Below, piece after piece: positions 22,837-29,421 of a DNA stretch of 52,097 bases. The notes under the pieces were generated by a model. The model worked only from the letters and a program-made list of their open reading frames with translations. It did no database searches and had not been told where the DNA came from. The DNA lies in contig JAENYX010000017.1 in assembly GCA_016841565.1 (NCBI GenBank), forward strand, positions 1-52,097, written 5' to 3'. The DNA is from Clostridium thermobutyricum. GTDB lineage: Bacteria > Bacillota > Clostridia > Ch29. Both the position numbers and the translations under genes were made by a program. Position 1 is the first letter of the stretch, and each line of letters starts with the position of its first letter.

Positions 22837-23244
22837 TCAATCAAAGCAATACCCATAATCCGTCAAGATCCTTTTTGCCTGTATATACGTTGCCTCAATA
22901 AGTGCAGGGCAGCGTTGTGTGCGGTTGGCAGGAGTATCTCCGGAGATACTTTTACAGTCTATACCGCCGTATTCATTCCCATAAACAGCCGTGAACCATT
23001 CAACAAGCTCCGGGATTAATTCTGCATTTGCATTCCCGGGATCAAGCATGTTCATCATACAAGCCGCTCCGGTCAGTGCTCCGCAAAGCAGCCCGCTCCG
23101 CACTCCAAGACAAAGCCCGCTTGCTGCCTGAACAAGCTGCTCGTTTTCCTGGCCATTTATCTCAAGACCTAACTGTACTATAGCGCTGGCGCAGCATTTG
23201 CCCTCTCGTAGCAACTGATGTAATCTTATAACGTCATCCTTCAT
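22837..23244 (-). CDS. C_GCAxxG_C_C family protein (DVU_1555-type)
   Basis: 135 aa, mainly helical. The family signature is seen as Cys-Cys (KCCASAIVQ) near residue 18, then SGLLCGALTGAACMMN near 55-66, with a later conserved Cys in GIDCKSI and CPALIEATYI. Members are small, probably metal- or Fe-S-binding proteins of unknown biochemical role. First gene of the molybdoenzyme run, 54 bp before the oxidoreductase and 57 nt after the riboswitch terminator. The repeated company of a Mop-type enzyme suggests a role in maturation or electron transfer. Confidence 0.85.
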   Translation of the reverse strand: MKDDVIRLHQLLREGKCCASAIVQLGLEINGQENEQLVQAASGLCLGVRSGLLCGALTGAACMMNMLDPGNANAELIPELVEWFTAVYGNEYGGIDCKSISGDTPANRTQRCPALIEATYIQAKRILTDYGYCFD

Positions 23245-23300
23245 TCAACAATTCTCCTTCCACTTCACGCAATACTCAGTTACAGCTCTTTACATTCCTT

Positions 23301-23343
23301 CAGAAAATAAAAGATACCAGAAACAAATTTTGTTCCCGGTATC
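23301..23343 (-). terminator. Riboswitch-controlled intrinsic terminator before the molybdoenzyme operon
   Basis: On the minus strand GATACCGGGAACAAA pairs along all 15 bases with TTTGTTTCTGGTATC (two G-U pairs) and is followed by TTTTATTTTC. It lies between the aptamer (23417-23507) and the first gene (starting at 23244). A further perfect hairpin, GCTAAACTT/AAGTTTAGC near 23366-23385, sits between aptamer and terminator and could take part in switching. Confidence 0.85.
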
Positions 23344-23416
23344 ATAAAAGCTGTGGACAAATAAAGCTAAACTTAAAAGTTTAGCCCCATGTGAAAATCT
23401 GGTATTTATCCAAATC

Positions 23417-23507
23417 ACTTCTTTCCACACCGGGAGGCATAACCGTTTCCGGTTATACCCTATCGGTCTGAATTCATAGTCTCCCTTAGAATTACAGACT
23501 CGAAGCA
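23417..23507 (-). promoter_or_regulatory. Molybdenum/tungsten cofactor (Moco/Tuco) riboswitch aptamer 2
   Basis: On the minus strand GCTTCGAGTC opens and GGAAAGAAGT closes the element (P1). Between them are TCTG/CAGA plus AATTC/GAATT pairing, the string CAGACCGATAGGGTAT, a perfect hairpin ATAACCG-GAAA-CGGTTAT and ATGCCTCCCGG. The conserved blocks agree with aptamer 1 at 9667-9760, while the variable helices keep pairing with different bases (covariation). It stands before a C_GCAxxG_C_C gene and a molybdopterin enzyme, the expected target for this class. As in aptamer 1, the long extra hairpin of the E. coli moaA motif is missing. Confidence 0.85.
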
Positions 23508-23540
23508 TTTTTTGATAATGTATACCTATCGTTAATCATA

Positions 23541-23558
23541 TTAAGTTGTACGACTTAA
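23541..23558. promoter_or_regulatory. Near-perfect 18-bp palindrome upstream of riboswitch 2 (possible operator)
   Basis: TTAAGTTGTACGACTTAA reads almost the same on the other strand, with one mismatched symmetric pair. It lies about 35 nt upstream of the aptamer, where the promoter of the molybdoenzyme transcript should be. No clear -35/-10 pair was found beside it. A repressor or activator site is possible; the regulator is unknown. Confidence 0.35.
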
Positions 23559-23638
23559 AATACACTGTTTATTGTCCGGATAAAATATAGTACAAATATT
23601 CTCCTCATATTTTAATATATATAAAACAAATAATCAAC

Positions 23639-23674
23639 ATTTATTTGAAAATATCAAAATATTTTCAAATAAAT
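23639..23674 (-). terminator. Perfect 16-bp AT-rich hairpin after the sensor operon
   Basis: ATTTATTTGAAAATAT and ATATTTTCAAATAAAT are exact inverted copies around a CAAA loop, about 53 nt after the stop of the last ATPase gene (23727). The stem is almost pure A/T and no clean T-run follows, so it may be a weak terminator, a processing signal or a protein-binding site. Confidence 0.45.
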
Positions 23675-23726
23675 TATCATTATCCCCTCACTGCTGCAAA
23701 TAATAAATTTAAATGGTATGTGTGAA

Positions 23727-24287
23727 TTATAAGCAAGGCGCGGATCTCAGTTTCGAAATCCCTTCTTTCAAATAATCGCTGAGCCATCCCGAAACCTCGG
23801 GGTTATTGAACGGGACGTCCTGCAGCACCTCCCTCAACTCCCTTGTATCCATATCGAACCTCTGTTCGTTGAAGCAGTGACAATACACGAAATCTATCGA
23901 AGGGTTTAGAAAGACAAGGCTGAAAATGGTCTCGGGCATATCTCCAAGGGGAGGGCGGTCAATATTGTCGTATTCAAAGCTGGCGTTTATCTCGGTACCC
24001 TGACCTGGTTTTGACCTTATGTAAAAAGTACCGCCGCACCTTTCACAGGACGCCTTCAAAAGAGGAAGACCCAACCCCACACTCCGTGTTTTTCTAGAGG
24101 TGTAAAAGGGGTCAACTGCCCTCTTAACCGTCTCTTCATCCATACCACGACCATTATCGTTTATCCTCATACTTAGAATATTGCCTGCGACATCTTCCGA
24201 CACTGAAATCTCAATCAGGCCGGCACCCGCTTCCAGTGAATTGTTGGCTATATCAAGAACGTGAAGCGAAATATCTCTCATAGTCAC
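23727..24287 (-). CDS. GHKL ATPase (histidine-kinase-type ATP-binding protein)
   Basis: 186 aa. It has the N box DIANNSLEAGA near residue 12, the G1 box DNGRGMD near 43, YTSRKTRSVGLGLPLLK near 65-80 (G2) and GGTFYIRSKPGQGTEI. There is no dimerisation/phosphoacceptor His region before the ATPase. A ~70-residue C-terminal part has CHCFN and SAPCL cysteines. Stand-alone ATPases like this are known in clostridial and Thermotoga hydrogenase loci, but their targets are not established. Last gene of the minus-strand set 28345-23727, 56 bp after the PHP gene. Confidence 0.82.
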   Translation of the reverse strand: MTMRDISLHVLDIANNSLEAGAGLIEISVSEDVAGNILSMRINDNGRGMDEETVKRAVDPFYTSRKTRSVGLGLPLLKASCERCGGTFYIRSKPGQGTEINASFEYDNIDRPPLGDMPETIFSLVFLNPSIDFVYCHCFNEQRFDMDTRELREVLQDVPFNNPEVSGWLSDYLKEGISKLRSAPCL

Positions 24288-24343
24288 ACTCCTCTCCAGG
24301 TTATACTCATCTGTGAAATAAGGGGGACGGTTTGTGATCTGAA

Positions 24344-25045
24344 TTACAGCTGTGCCAATATTCCGGAAATGCTTTTTTCCTCTACTTCCATAAAGAATTT
24401 TCGCTCCAGTATATCTTCAAGCCGGTGGGCATCCGAGGAGTGTATTATCTTATACAATTTCAATCGATTGTGCTGCCGGAGCAGCCTGTAAATATCCTCC
24501 GGCCTGCTGACTTCAACACTTCTTATATCCAGGCCCGGCGGAATAAAACCAAGATTTGATATAATACTATATGTTTTTCTGTCCACATGGGCAGGCACCA
24601 CTCTTCCGCCCATCCCGCCGGCCAGATCAACAATTTGTTCAACCGTAAGATTCACCGACCCTATCAAAAGCCCGTGGTTATGTCCCGTCACTTTGTCCAT
24701 TTCATCCATTATAAGCTGTTCTCCGAAAAAGCCGGGATTGTTCTCACCCTCAAGGTTCCGATAAACCGTATGCTGAAAAGACAAAGCCTGTTCAATGCTC
24801 CCAAAGTAACAGAGCAGGTGTACCTCCTCCCTGGACTGCACCTCCATACCGGGAATTACAATCATTCCCTTCTTTGACCCGAGTTTCATAACCGCCGGCA
24901 CGTTTTCCATAGAATTGTGGTCGGTTACAGCGATAGCATCAAGTCCTTTCAGATTGGCCATATTTATTATGTTATTGGGCGTCATGCTGTTGTCGCCGCA
25001 GGGGGAAAGGGCTGAATGTATGTGTAAATCCAGTGCAATATTCAT
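24344..25045 (-). CDS. PHP-domain phosphoesterase
   Basis: 233 aa from the ATG at 25045; a TTG start at 25084 would overlap the upstream gene by 31 bp and extend the frame by 13 residues. PHP metal ligands appear as DLHIHSALSPCGDN near residue 5, VTDHNSM near 42, GMEVQSREEVHLLCYF near 67 and HSSDAHRLEDI near the C-terminus. PHP enzymes hydrolyse phosphoesters, for example nucleoside bisphosphates. It lies 8 bp after the DRTGG gene in the sensor operon. Homologues occur near [FeFe] hydrogenase genes in Thermotoga and clostridia as I recall; a signalling-nucleotide substrate is speculation. Confidence 0.85.
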   Translation of the reverse strand: MNIALDLHIHSALSPCGDNSMTPNNIINMANLKGLDAIAVTDHNSMENVPAVMKLGSKKGMIVIPGMEVQSREEVHLLCYFGSIEQALSFQHTVYRNLEGENNPGFFGEQLIMDEMDKVTGHNHGLLIGSVNLTVEQIVDLAGGMGGRVVPAHVDRKTYSIISNLGFIPPGLDIRSVEVSRPEDIYRLLRQHNRLKLYKIIHSSDAHRLEDILERKFFMEVEEKSISGILAQL

Positions 25046-25053
25046 AGTAATTG

Positions 25054-25386
25054 TTAAATACCTAGACTGTTCAATTTGCAGCAAAGGGTATACACGTCAT
25101 AATCTGTAGACAGTATTGGTATCCCCTCCTGGTTGGCTTTCTGCACAGTATCCTGCTCGGCCTCGACACCACCGGCAATTACAATGCATGACAGCTCCAA
25201 CAGACAGGCAACCGCAACAATATTTGAATGTGCCTGAATAGTGACCCACAGGTTCCCCTTGGCAGCATTGGCCATTACATAACTCAACAAATCGCCGGAA
25301 TAGGCCCCGTCAATCTCTCTGTCCATACCGTTCATACCCGCTACGGGATTAAGCTTTAGGTTTTGGCACAACTGTTCTACATTCAT
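25054..25386 (-). CDS. DRTGG-domain protein, copy 2
   Basis: 110 aa with the DRTGG/HPr-kinase-N-like fold: MDREIDGAYSGDLLSYVMANA near residue 21, WVTIQAHSNIVAVACLLE and a final GIPILSTDYDVYTLCCKL. It is related to but clearly different from the DRTGG protein at 27113-27475, which has MDRDVEFAFGADLMSDVLAFV in the same place. The domain is thought to bind small ligands, perhaps nucleotides. It follows the hydrogenase-like gene by 17 bp in the same transcript. Function unknown; sensing is likely from context. Confidence 0.82.
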   Translation of the reverse strand: MNVEQLCQNLKLNPVAGMNGMDREIDGAYSGDLLSYVMANAAKGNLWVTIQAHSNIVAVACLLELSCIVIAGGVEAEQDTVQKANQEGIPILSTDYDVYTLCCKLNSLGI

Positions 25387-25403
25387 TCAAATCTACCCCC
25401 TAT

Positions 25404-26669
25404 CTATTCAATCTTCCCTCTAAGCCTGAATACACAATCGGCTTCCCTGGCCCTTCCATTTACTATGTCTTCGGCCAGCGCCCTGCAGGTAGGTGCGCCA
25501 CAGGAACCGCAGTCTATACCAGGCAGGTTCTTTAATATTTCCTCCACCTTCTCCATCTTCTGAATAGCCTTCTTGATATCCAGGTCCAGGCTTACCAATT
25601 TTTTGGGTTTTATTTCCTCTGTCCAATTGAAAAGTCCTGTATCAAGTAACTTCTCAACCTCTGCTTTACCTATTAGTTCGGGAGAAGCAACCATATCCGA
25701 CAGATGTTTGGCCCTGACCTTTGCAACAAAGGTATTTTCCACAAGCAACGGACCGCCTACACATCCGCCGGTACATGCATAGGCTTCAATGAAATCCACA
25801 CCCCTTATCTTATCCATCTCGAGGTCTTCGAAAATATTTATCACATTTTCGATTCCGTCCACTGCCAGATAGTTCCTGCAGCCAATGGAATGGCTCTGTC
25901 CGCCTGTTCTGCCCCATCTGAGCCCCCTGCCGGAAAACTTATAGCCTTCCACATTCTTGGTATCCCGTAATTCCTTCAGATTTTTGGACAGGCTCCCGTA
26001 TATTTTCCTAATGGAGATTAATCCATCGGTATATGGGGAACCTATGCCTATAGGTACCCTTATGCTGGTTACCCTTGCAGGGCAGGGCGTCAGGCAGAAC
26101 ACTCCAATGTCTCCCGAATGAAAATTTTTCCCACTCGCCATATCTGTTTTAATAAGCCTTGCGGCAATCTCCATTGGGGAAACCAATGGTATTACGTTAT
26201 CCAGCAAATCAGGATATCTAAGCTGTATCAGACGGATTATCACCGGGCAGTCACTGTAAATTGCCGGTCTTGCTACCTTCTTTTCTTCAAGATAATGTTT
26301 TTGTATTATTGCAGAAGCAATATCGCAATAGGGCGAAATGTCGTAGGCTTTATCGAAACCCAGCATCTCAACCGCCTTCATGATTTTGCCCAGTCCGGTA
26401 CCGATATCAAACTGAGCATGTACCGCCGGAGGTACCAGGGCTATTTTGTGCTTATATTTATTAATATCCTCCAAGCCGTCGGTAACAGCCCTCTGCGCAT
26501 GATAGGGACATACCCTTATACATTCACCGCAATCTATACACTTCTCGCCAAATATGCTGGCCTTTCTATTTCTTACTCTTATGGCTTCTGTTGGACACCT
26601 CTTCATACAATGGGTGCATCCGTTGCAGCTGGATTCCGACAACACTACCGAGTGAAAGTAATTCCCCAT
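25404..26669 (-). CDS. [FeFe]-hydrogenase-like Fe-S protein with degenerate H-cluster motifs (probable sensor)
   Basis: 421 aa. Two ferredoxin motifs at the N-terminus (CNGCTHCMKRCP and CIDCGECIRVCP) are followed by a hydrogenase large-subunit-like domain. The H-cluster motifs are altered: SDCPVI in place of TSCCP, LTPCPARV in place of MPC(T/M)AKK and ACTGGCVGGPLL for L3, so the Cys ligands remain but the surrounding proton-path residues do not. A C-terminal four-Cys [4Fe-4S] domain has GIDCGSCGAPTCRALAEDI and ADC. There is no membrane segment. Proteins of this kind are viewed as redox or H2 sensors, not turnover enzymes. It is surrounded by ATPase and DRTGG genes, which supports signalling. 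Confidence 0.85.
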   Translation of the reverse strand: MGNYFHSVVLSESSCNGCTHCMKRCPTEAIRVRNRKASIFGEKCIDCGECIRVCPYHAQRAVTDGLEDINKYKHKIALVPPAVHAQFDIGTGLGKIMKAVEMLGFDKAYDISPYCDIASAIIQKHYLEEKKVARPAIYSDCPVIIRLIQLRYPDLLDNVIPLVSPMEIAARLIKTDMASGKNFHSGDIGVFCLTPCPARVTSIRVPIGIGSPYTDGLISIRKIYGSLSKNLKELRDTKNVEGYKFSGRGLRWGRTGGQSHSIGCRNYLAVDGIENVINIFEDLEMDKIRGVDFIEAYACTGGCVGGPLLVENTFVAKVRAKHLSDMVASPELIGKAEVEKLLDTGLFNWTEEIKPKKLVSLDLDIKKAIQKMEKVEEILKNLPGIDCGSCGAPTCRALAEDIVNGRAREADCVFRLRGKIE

Positions 26670-26681
26670 TTTACCACCTTC

Positions 26682-27116
26682 TTAATCATTGATGTATAAA
26701 GTCATAGTGACCTCGGTGCCCTGGCCTGCCTTAGAATTTATTACAAATTCATCGCTGCATCGTTTCATATTGGGTAACCCCATCCCGGCACCAAAACCCA
26801 TTTCCCGCACATGGTCCGAAGCGGTGGAATACCCTTTTTGCATTGCTCTGTTGATGTCGGGGATGCCTGGTCCGTAGTCCCTTGCGATGATTTCAACCTT
26901 AGTGGTCCAGATATTTACAATAATTTCTCCGCCGGCCGAATGAATTATAATATTCATCTCGGCTTCATACGTAGCTACAGCCACCCGTCTTGTTATATCC
27001 GAAGGAATACCAAGTTTCTTTAATACCTTTTTTGTATTGCTTGAGGCATCGCCGGCCTTTGCTATATCCTCAGGGTTTACTTTGTAATTCAGCTTTACCA
27101 TGTCCTGGCTATTCAT
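26682..27116 (-). CDS. Anti-sigma-factor-like GHKL ATPase (RsbW/RsbT type)
   Basis: 144 aa. N box VAVATYEAEMNIIIHSAGGE near residue 45-60, G1 box DYGPGIPDI near 95, G2 MGFGAGMGLPNMKRCSDEF near 115 and the final GTEVTMTL strand. This is the layout of RsbW/RsbT/SpoIIAB-type serine kinases or anti-sigma factors. No sigma factor or anti-anti-sigma gene adjoins it. It overlaps the DRTGG gene by 4 nt and lies 12 bp before the hydrogenase-like sensor, suggesting that the three work as one switch. Confidence 0.83.
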   Translation of the reverse strand: MNSQDMVKLNYKVNPEDIAKAGDASSNTKKVLKKLGIPSDITRRVAVATYEAEMNIIIHSAGGEIIVNIWTTKVEIIARDYGPGIPDINRAMQKGYSTASDHVREMGFGAGMGLPNMKRCSDEFVINSKAGQGTEVTMTLYIND

Positions 27117-27475
27117 CTGACAGCTCCCAACTCGTCAATTCCTTTCAACCCCGCCCGGTATAGTATTCCGCTTGTAGTGTAGAGAGTAAAAGGAGTACAC
27201 ATTATTGTAATACCGTTTTCCTCAGCCAGTTCCAGAGAAGCGGTATCCGGTCTTTTTCCTCTAACGTATATAATAGCTGCAATATCCATCATTTCTGCAG
27301 TCCTGACCACTTGTGGATTTGTCAAACCTGTTAGAAGTACCGTCCTTTCGTTAACAAAGGCCAATACATCACTCATCAGATCCGCTCCGAATGCAAATTC
27401 CACATCTCTGTCCATTCTGGATTTACCGGCTATGACTTCAGCATCAAGAATTCCCCTAATTTCATATAAATACAT
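27113..27475 (-). CDS. DRTGG-domain protein, copy 1
   Basis: 120 aa with MDRDVEFAFGADLMSDVLAFV near residue 20, VLLTGLTNPQVVRTAEMMDIAAIIYVRGKRP near 45-75 and a GITIMCTPFTLYTTSGILY end. It is the same fold as 25054-25386 but only moderately similar in sequence. Probably a ligand-binding sensor domain without an output domain of its own, working with the neighbouring ATPase, whose start overlaps its stop. It starts 9 bp after the SPOR gene, so it is probably read from the same promoter. Confidence 0.82.
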   Translation of the reverse strand: MYLYEIRGILDAEVIAGKSRMDRDVEFAFGADLMSDVLAFVNERTVLLTGLTNPQVVRTAEMMDIAAIIYVRGKRPDTASLELAEENGITIMCTPFTLYTTSGILYRAGLKGIDELGAVR

Positions 27476-27484
27476 ATTAACCTC

Positions 27485-28345
27485 CTATATGATAAGACTT
27501 AATGCCTCTAATAACCTCACATAACAGTTGACCAGTTCCATAGAAATCTGACCGGGTATATTGGTCTGTTCATTGTAATCGGTGTAACTTTCCAGCATTG
27601 CAGCATAAACCATTGTTACTTGTTGTATGTATTTTTCCATGAATGACGGCCAGCTTGTTTGTGAAATCTGCTCATCAAACTGCCCGATTCGGTCTTTTTG
27701 TTCCTGAATAATGCCGGTTATGTCATTCCCGTCAACATCCCCCGCCATTATATCGATCAGCATGTCCCTACATTCCTTAAGCTGGTCCCTTAGTATAAGA
27801 ACCTCCTTTGATGAGGAATCCGGGTAATTTATCCTCACCAAAGGATACCTGATTTGCGAAACATGCGCATCCTTGTATTGCCTTCTAACCTGCTCCAACC
27901 GGTCCATGGCCGCATCCCTTGAAAAAGAATACAGCGTATACACCTTGTACATATTCTCCATGTCCACCGTTGCCGCCATACCCTTATTGTTGAGCTCTTC
28001 GGCCAGCCCGAGAGCATTTTCCTGCTTGGAAAAAGCTCCTACCTGAATACGGTAGAGTTCAATTCCTTCCACATCAAACACCTGCTGAAATGCATCCACG
28101 GCCTGGCTTTCATCTCCGGTGCCTTCATCCTTTGGAGGCTGCTGACGGGAAGTATCTTTCGAAGCAACCTGCTCCGACGGAGCCTTGGTAGTATCATCCT
28201 GGTGCTGGGACAGATAGGGGATAATCAGAATTTTGGATACTCCATAGCCAAGCACAATTCCAACAAGGGGTATTAATACAGCCAGCAACAAAAATACCCT
28301 TATTATATTCGATTTGTATGGCTTCTCTCTTCTTCTTTTTCTCAT
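27485..28345 (-). CDS. Membrane-anchored SPOR-domain protein
   Basis: 286 aa from the ATG at 28345 (GGTGAT, short spacing). Basic N-terminus (KRRREKPYK), one membrane helix at about residues 16-40, a Thr/Gln/Ser/Glu-rich linker, then a SPOR domain (ELYRIQVGAFSKQENALGLAEELNNKG) at about 93-165, then a helical C-terminal part. SPOR domains bind denuded glycan strands of peptidoglycan, in clostridia often during division or sporulation. No enzymatic domain is visible. Its place at the head of the sensor operon looks accidental functionally, or it may share a promoter. Confidence 0.82.
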   Translation of the reverse strand: MRKRRREKPYKSNIIRVFLLLAVLIPLVGIVLGYGVSKILIIPYLSQHQDDTTKAPSEQVASKDTSRQQPPKDEGTGDESQAVDAFQQVFDVEGIELYRIQVGAFSKQENALGLAEELNNKGMAATVDMENMYKVYTLYSFSRDAAMDRLEQVRRQYKDAHVSQIRYPLVRINYPDSSSKEVLILRDQLKECRDMLIDIMAGDVDGNDITGIIQEQKDRIGQFDEQISQTSWPSFMEKYIQQVTMVYAAMLESYTDYNEQTNIPGQISMELVNCYVRLLEALSLII

Positions 28346-28443
28346 GTTTATCACCGCTTTTTTATGTCATCCTGATATTATTATAGCATAGGAATCCGGA
28401 GTTACATATAGCCAAATGTTAGACAGACGCCATGAACAAGCAG

Positions 28444-28484
28444 ACCCAAAAGCAAAGATGCCTAGAAACACCGGCATCTTTGCT
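28444..28484 (-). terminator. Intrinsic terminator after the YjcZ-like gene
   Basis: On the minus strand AGCAAAGATGCC and GGCATCTTTGCT form a perfect 12-pair stem with a ten-base loop, followed by TTTTGGG. It lies 44 nt after the small ORF's stop codon and upstream of the SPOR gene. Confidence 0.75.
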
Positions 28485-28527
28485 ATGTCTGTTTGATCAA
28501 CATTTTATCGCACAGCGATTGTTCACT

Positions 28528-28626
28528 TTACCACTTGCTTCCGCCTGCGAAGAATATTATTATGATTATCAACAGTAAAAATGTTACGCCAAATCCGCCG
28601 CCGCCAAATAAGCCCTTATCTTCCAC
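28528..28626 (-). CDS. YjcZ-like small hydrophobic protein (32 aa)
   Basis: The GTG start at 28626 is preceded by GGAGGTG at 9 nt. The product is a glycine-rich turn (GLFGGGGFGVTF) followed by a strongly hydrophobic helix (LLLIIIIIFFAGG) and a SKW end. This is the layout of the YjcZ-type sporulation peptides (Gly-Gly-Gly-Phe then a membrane helix, Trp-terminal). It is bracketed by intrinsic terminators on both sides, so it is a one-gene transcript. Function in such peptides is unclear, probably a spore or membrane role. Confidence 0.7.
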   Translation of the reverse strand: MEDKGLFGGGGFGVTFLLLIIIIIFFAGGSKW

Positions 28627-28709
28627 TGTCTTTCACCTCCATGTATCTTACTGCACTATATGCTATGCTTTTATGTGGTTTTTTGTGAATAAGAATTTAT
28701 GTCCGATAC

Positions 28710-28736
28710 AAAAAATGGAAGGCTGTTAAGCCTTCC
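28710..28736 (-). terminator. Intrinsic terminator after fchA
   Basis: On the minus strand GGAAGGCT-TAAC-AGCCTTCC forms an eight-pair stem followed by ATTTTTTG. It lies 32 nt after the fchA stop codon and closes the histidine degradation operon. Confidence 0.85.
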
Positions 28737-28767
28737 AAACTCTGGTGCAACAGTAAACTGTTATCTG

Positions 28768-29385
28768 CTAAATCTTTACCTTATCCAGCATTTCTTTCTC
28801 CCGGGCAGCCGCCTTTTCTCTTAATTCTCCCAGCCGTCCCTTCATCTCTTCTCTGTATCCATTGTCCTTTATTGATGCCAGGTTTATCTCAACGTTATAT
28901 AATGCCGACAACACGGCAGTCCTTGCCATCATGGCTGAAACGGCTCCGTCGGTGACGGCCTGACTGTTTCCCTTTTCTATCGCTGCCCCAATCATATCCA
29001 TAGCCTCAAGGGCTTTTACCGCAACCGCCATGGGAACCTCTGCCGCCGTCTTAAGACGCTGCCGTATAATTTCACTGCGGACAGACTTCTCCTGCTGGGT
29101 GGATTTAGGCATTTTGTACGCTTCTATAACCTTGTCAAAGGCCTGTGCATCGGCGTCCATCTGCCGGATGAAAAAATCAATAAGCCCCGAGCTTGTATCG
29201 ATTAATTCTTCCATCTGCCGGCTGACGCCCTTATATTTCTGATTGTTCACCGTAAGGGATGCAACCATGGATACAAGAGCGCAGGCAAGTGCTCCACTGA
29301 GAGCCGCAATGCTGCCTCCTCCCGGAGCCGGAGCACTGGAAGCAGTCTGAGCTATAAATTCTTTTACGCTTTTATCTGCCAGCAC
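28768..29385 (-). CDS. fchA: Cyclodeaminase/methenyltetrahydrofolate cyclohydrolase family protein
   Basis: 205 aa, all-helical FTCD_C family: start LADKSVKEFIAQTASSAPAPGGGSIAALSGALACALVSMV, with the PGGGS turn near residue 22, then SLTVNNQKYKG. These enzymes convert 5-formimino-tetrahydrofolate to 5,10-methenyl-tetrahydrofolate with loss of ammonia, or hydrolyse methenyl-tetrahydrofolate. Placed after ftcD in the histidine operon, formimino-THF cyclodeaminase is the likely activity. GTG start with a strong AAGGAGG site. The 36-bp gap after ftcD indicates co-transcription. Confidence 0.9.
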   Translation of the reverse strand: MLADKSVKEFIAQTASSAPAPGGGSIAALSGALACALVSMVASLTVNNQKYKGVSRQMEELIDTSSGLIDFFIRQMDADAQAFDKVIEAYKMPKSTQQEKSVRSEIIRQRLKTAAEVPMAVAVKALEAMDMIGAAIEKGNSQAVTDGAVSAMMARTAVLSALYNVEINLASIKDNGYREEMKGRLGELREKAAAREKEMLDKVKI

Positions 29386-29421
29386 CGTTTGTTCCTCCTT
29401 TTCACCATTGTGTACATATAC

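Noticed and set aside
23290..23508. Open frame of 72 codons on the minus strand
   Set aside because: Same reason: it covers the second Moco aptamer and its terminator.
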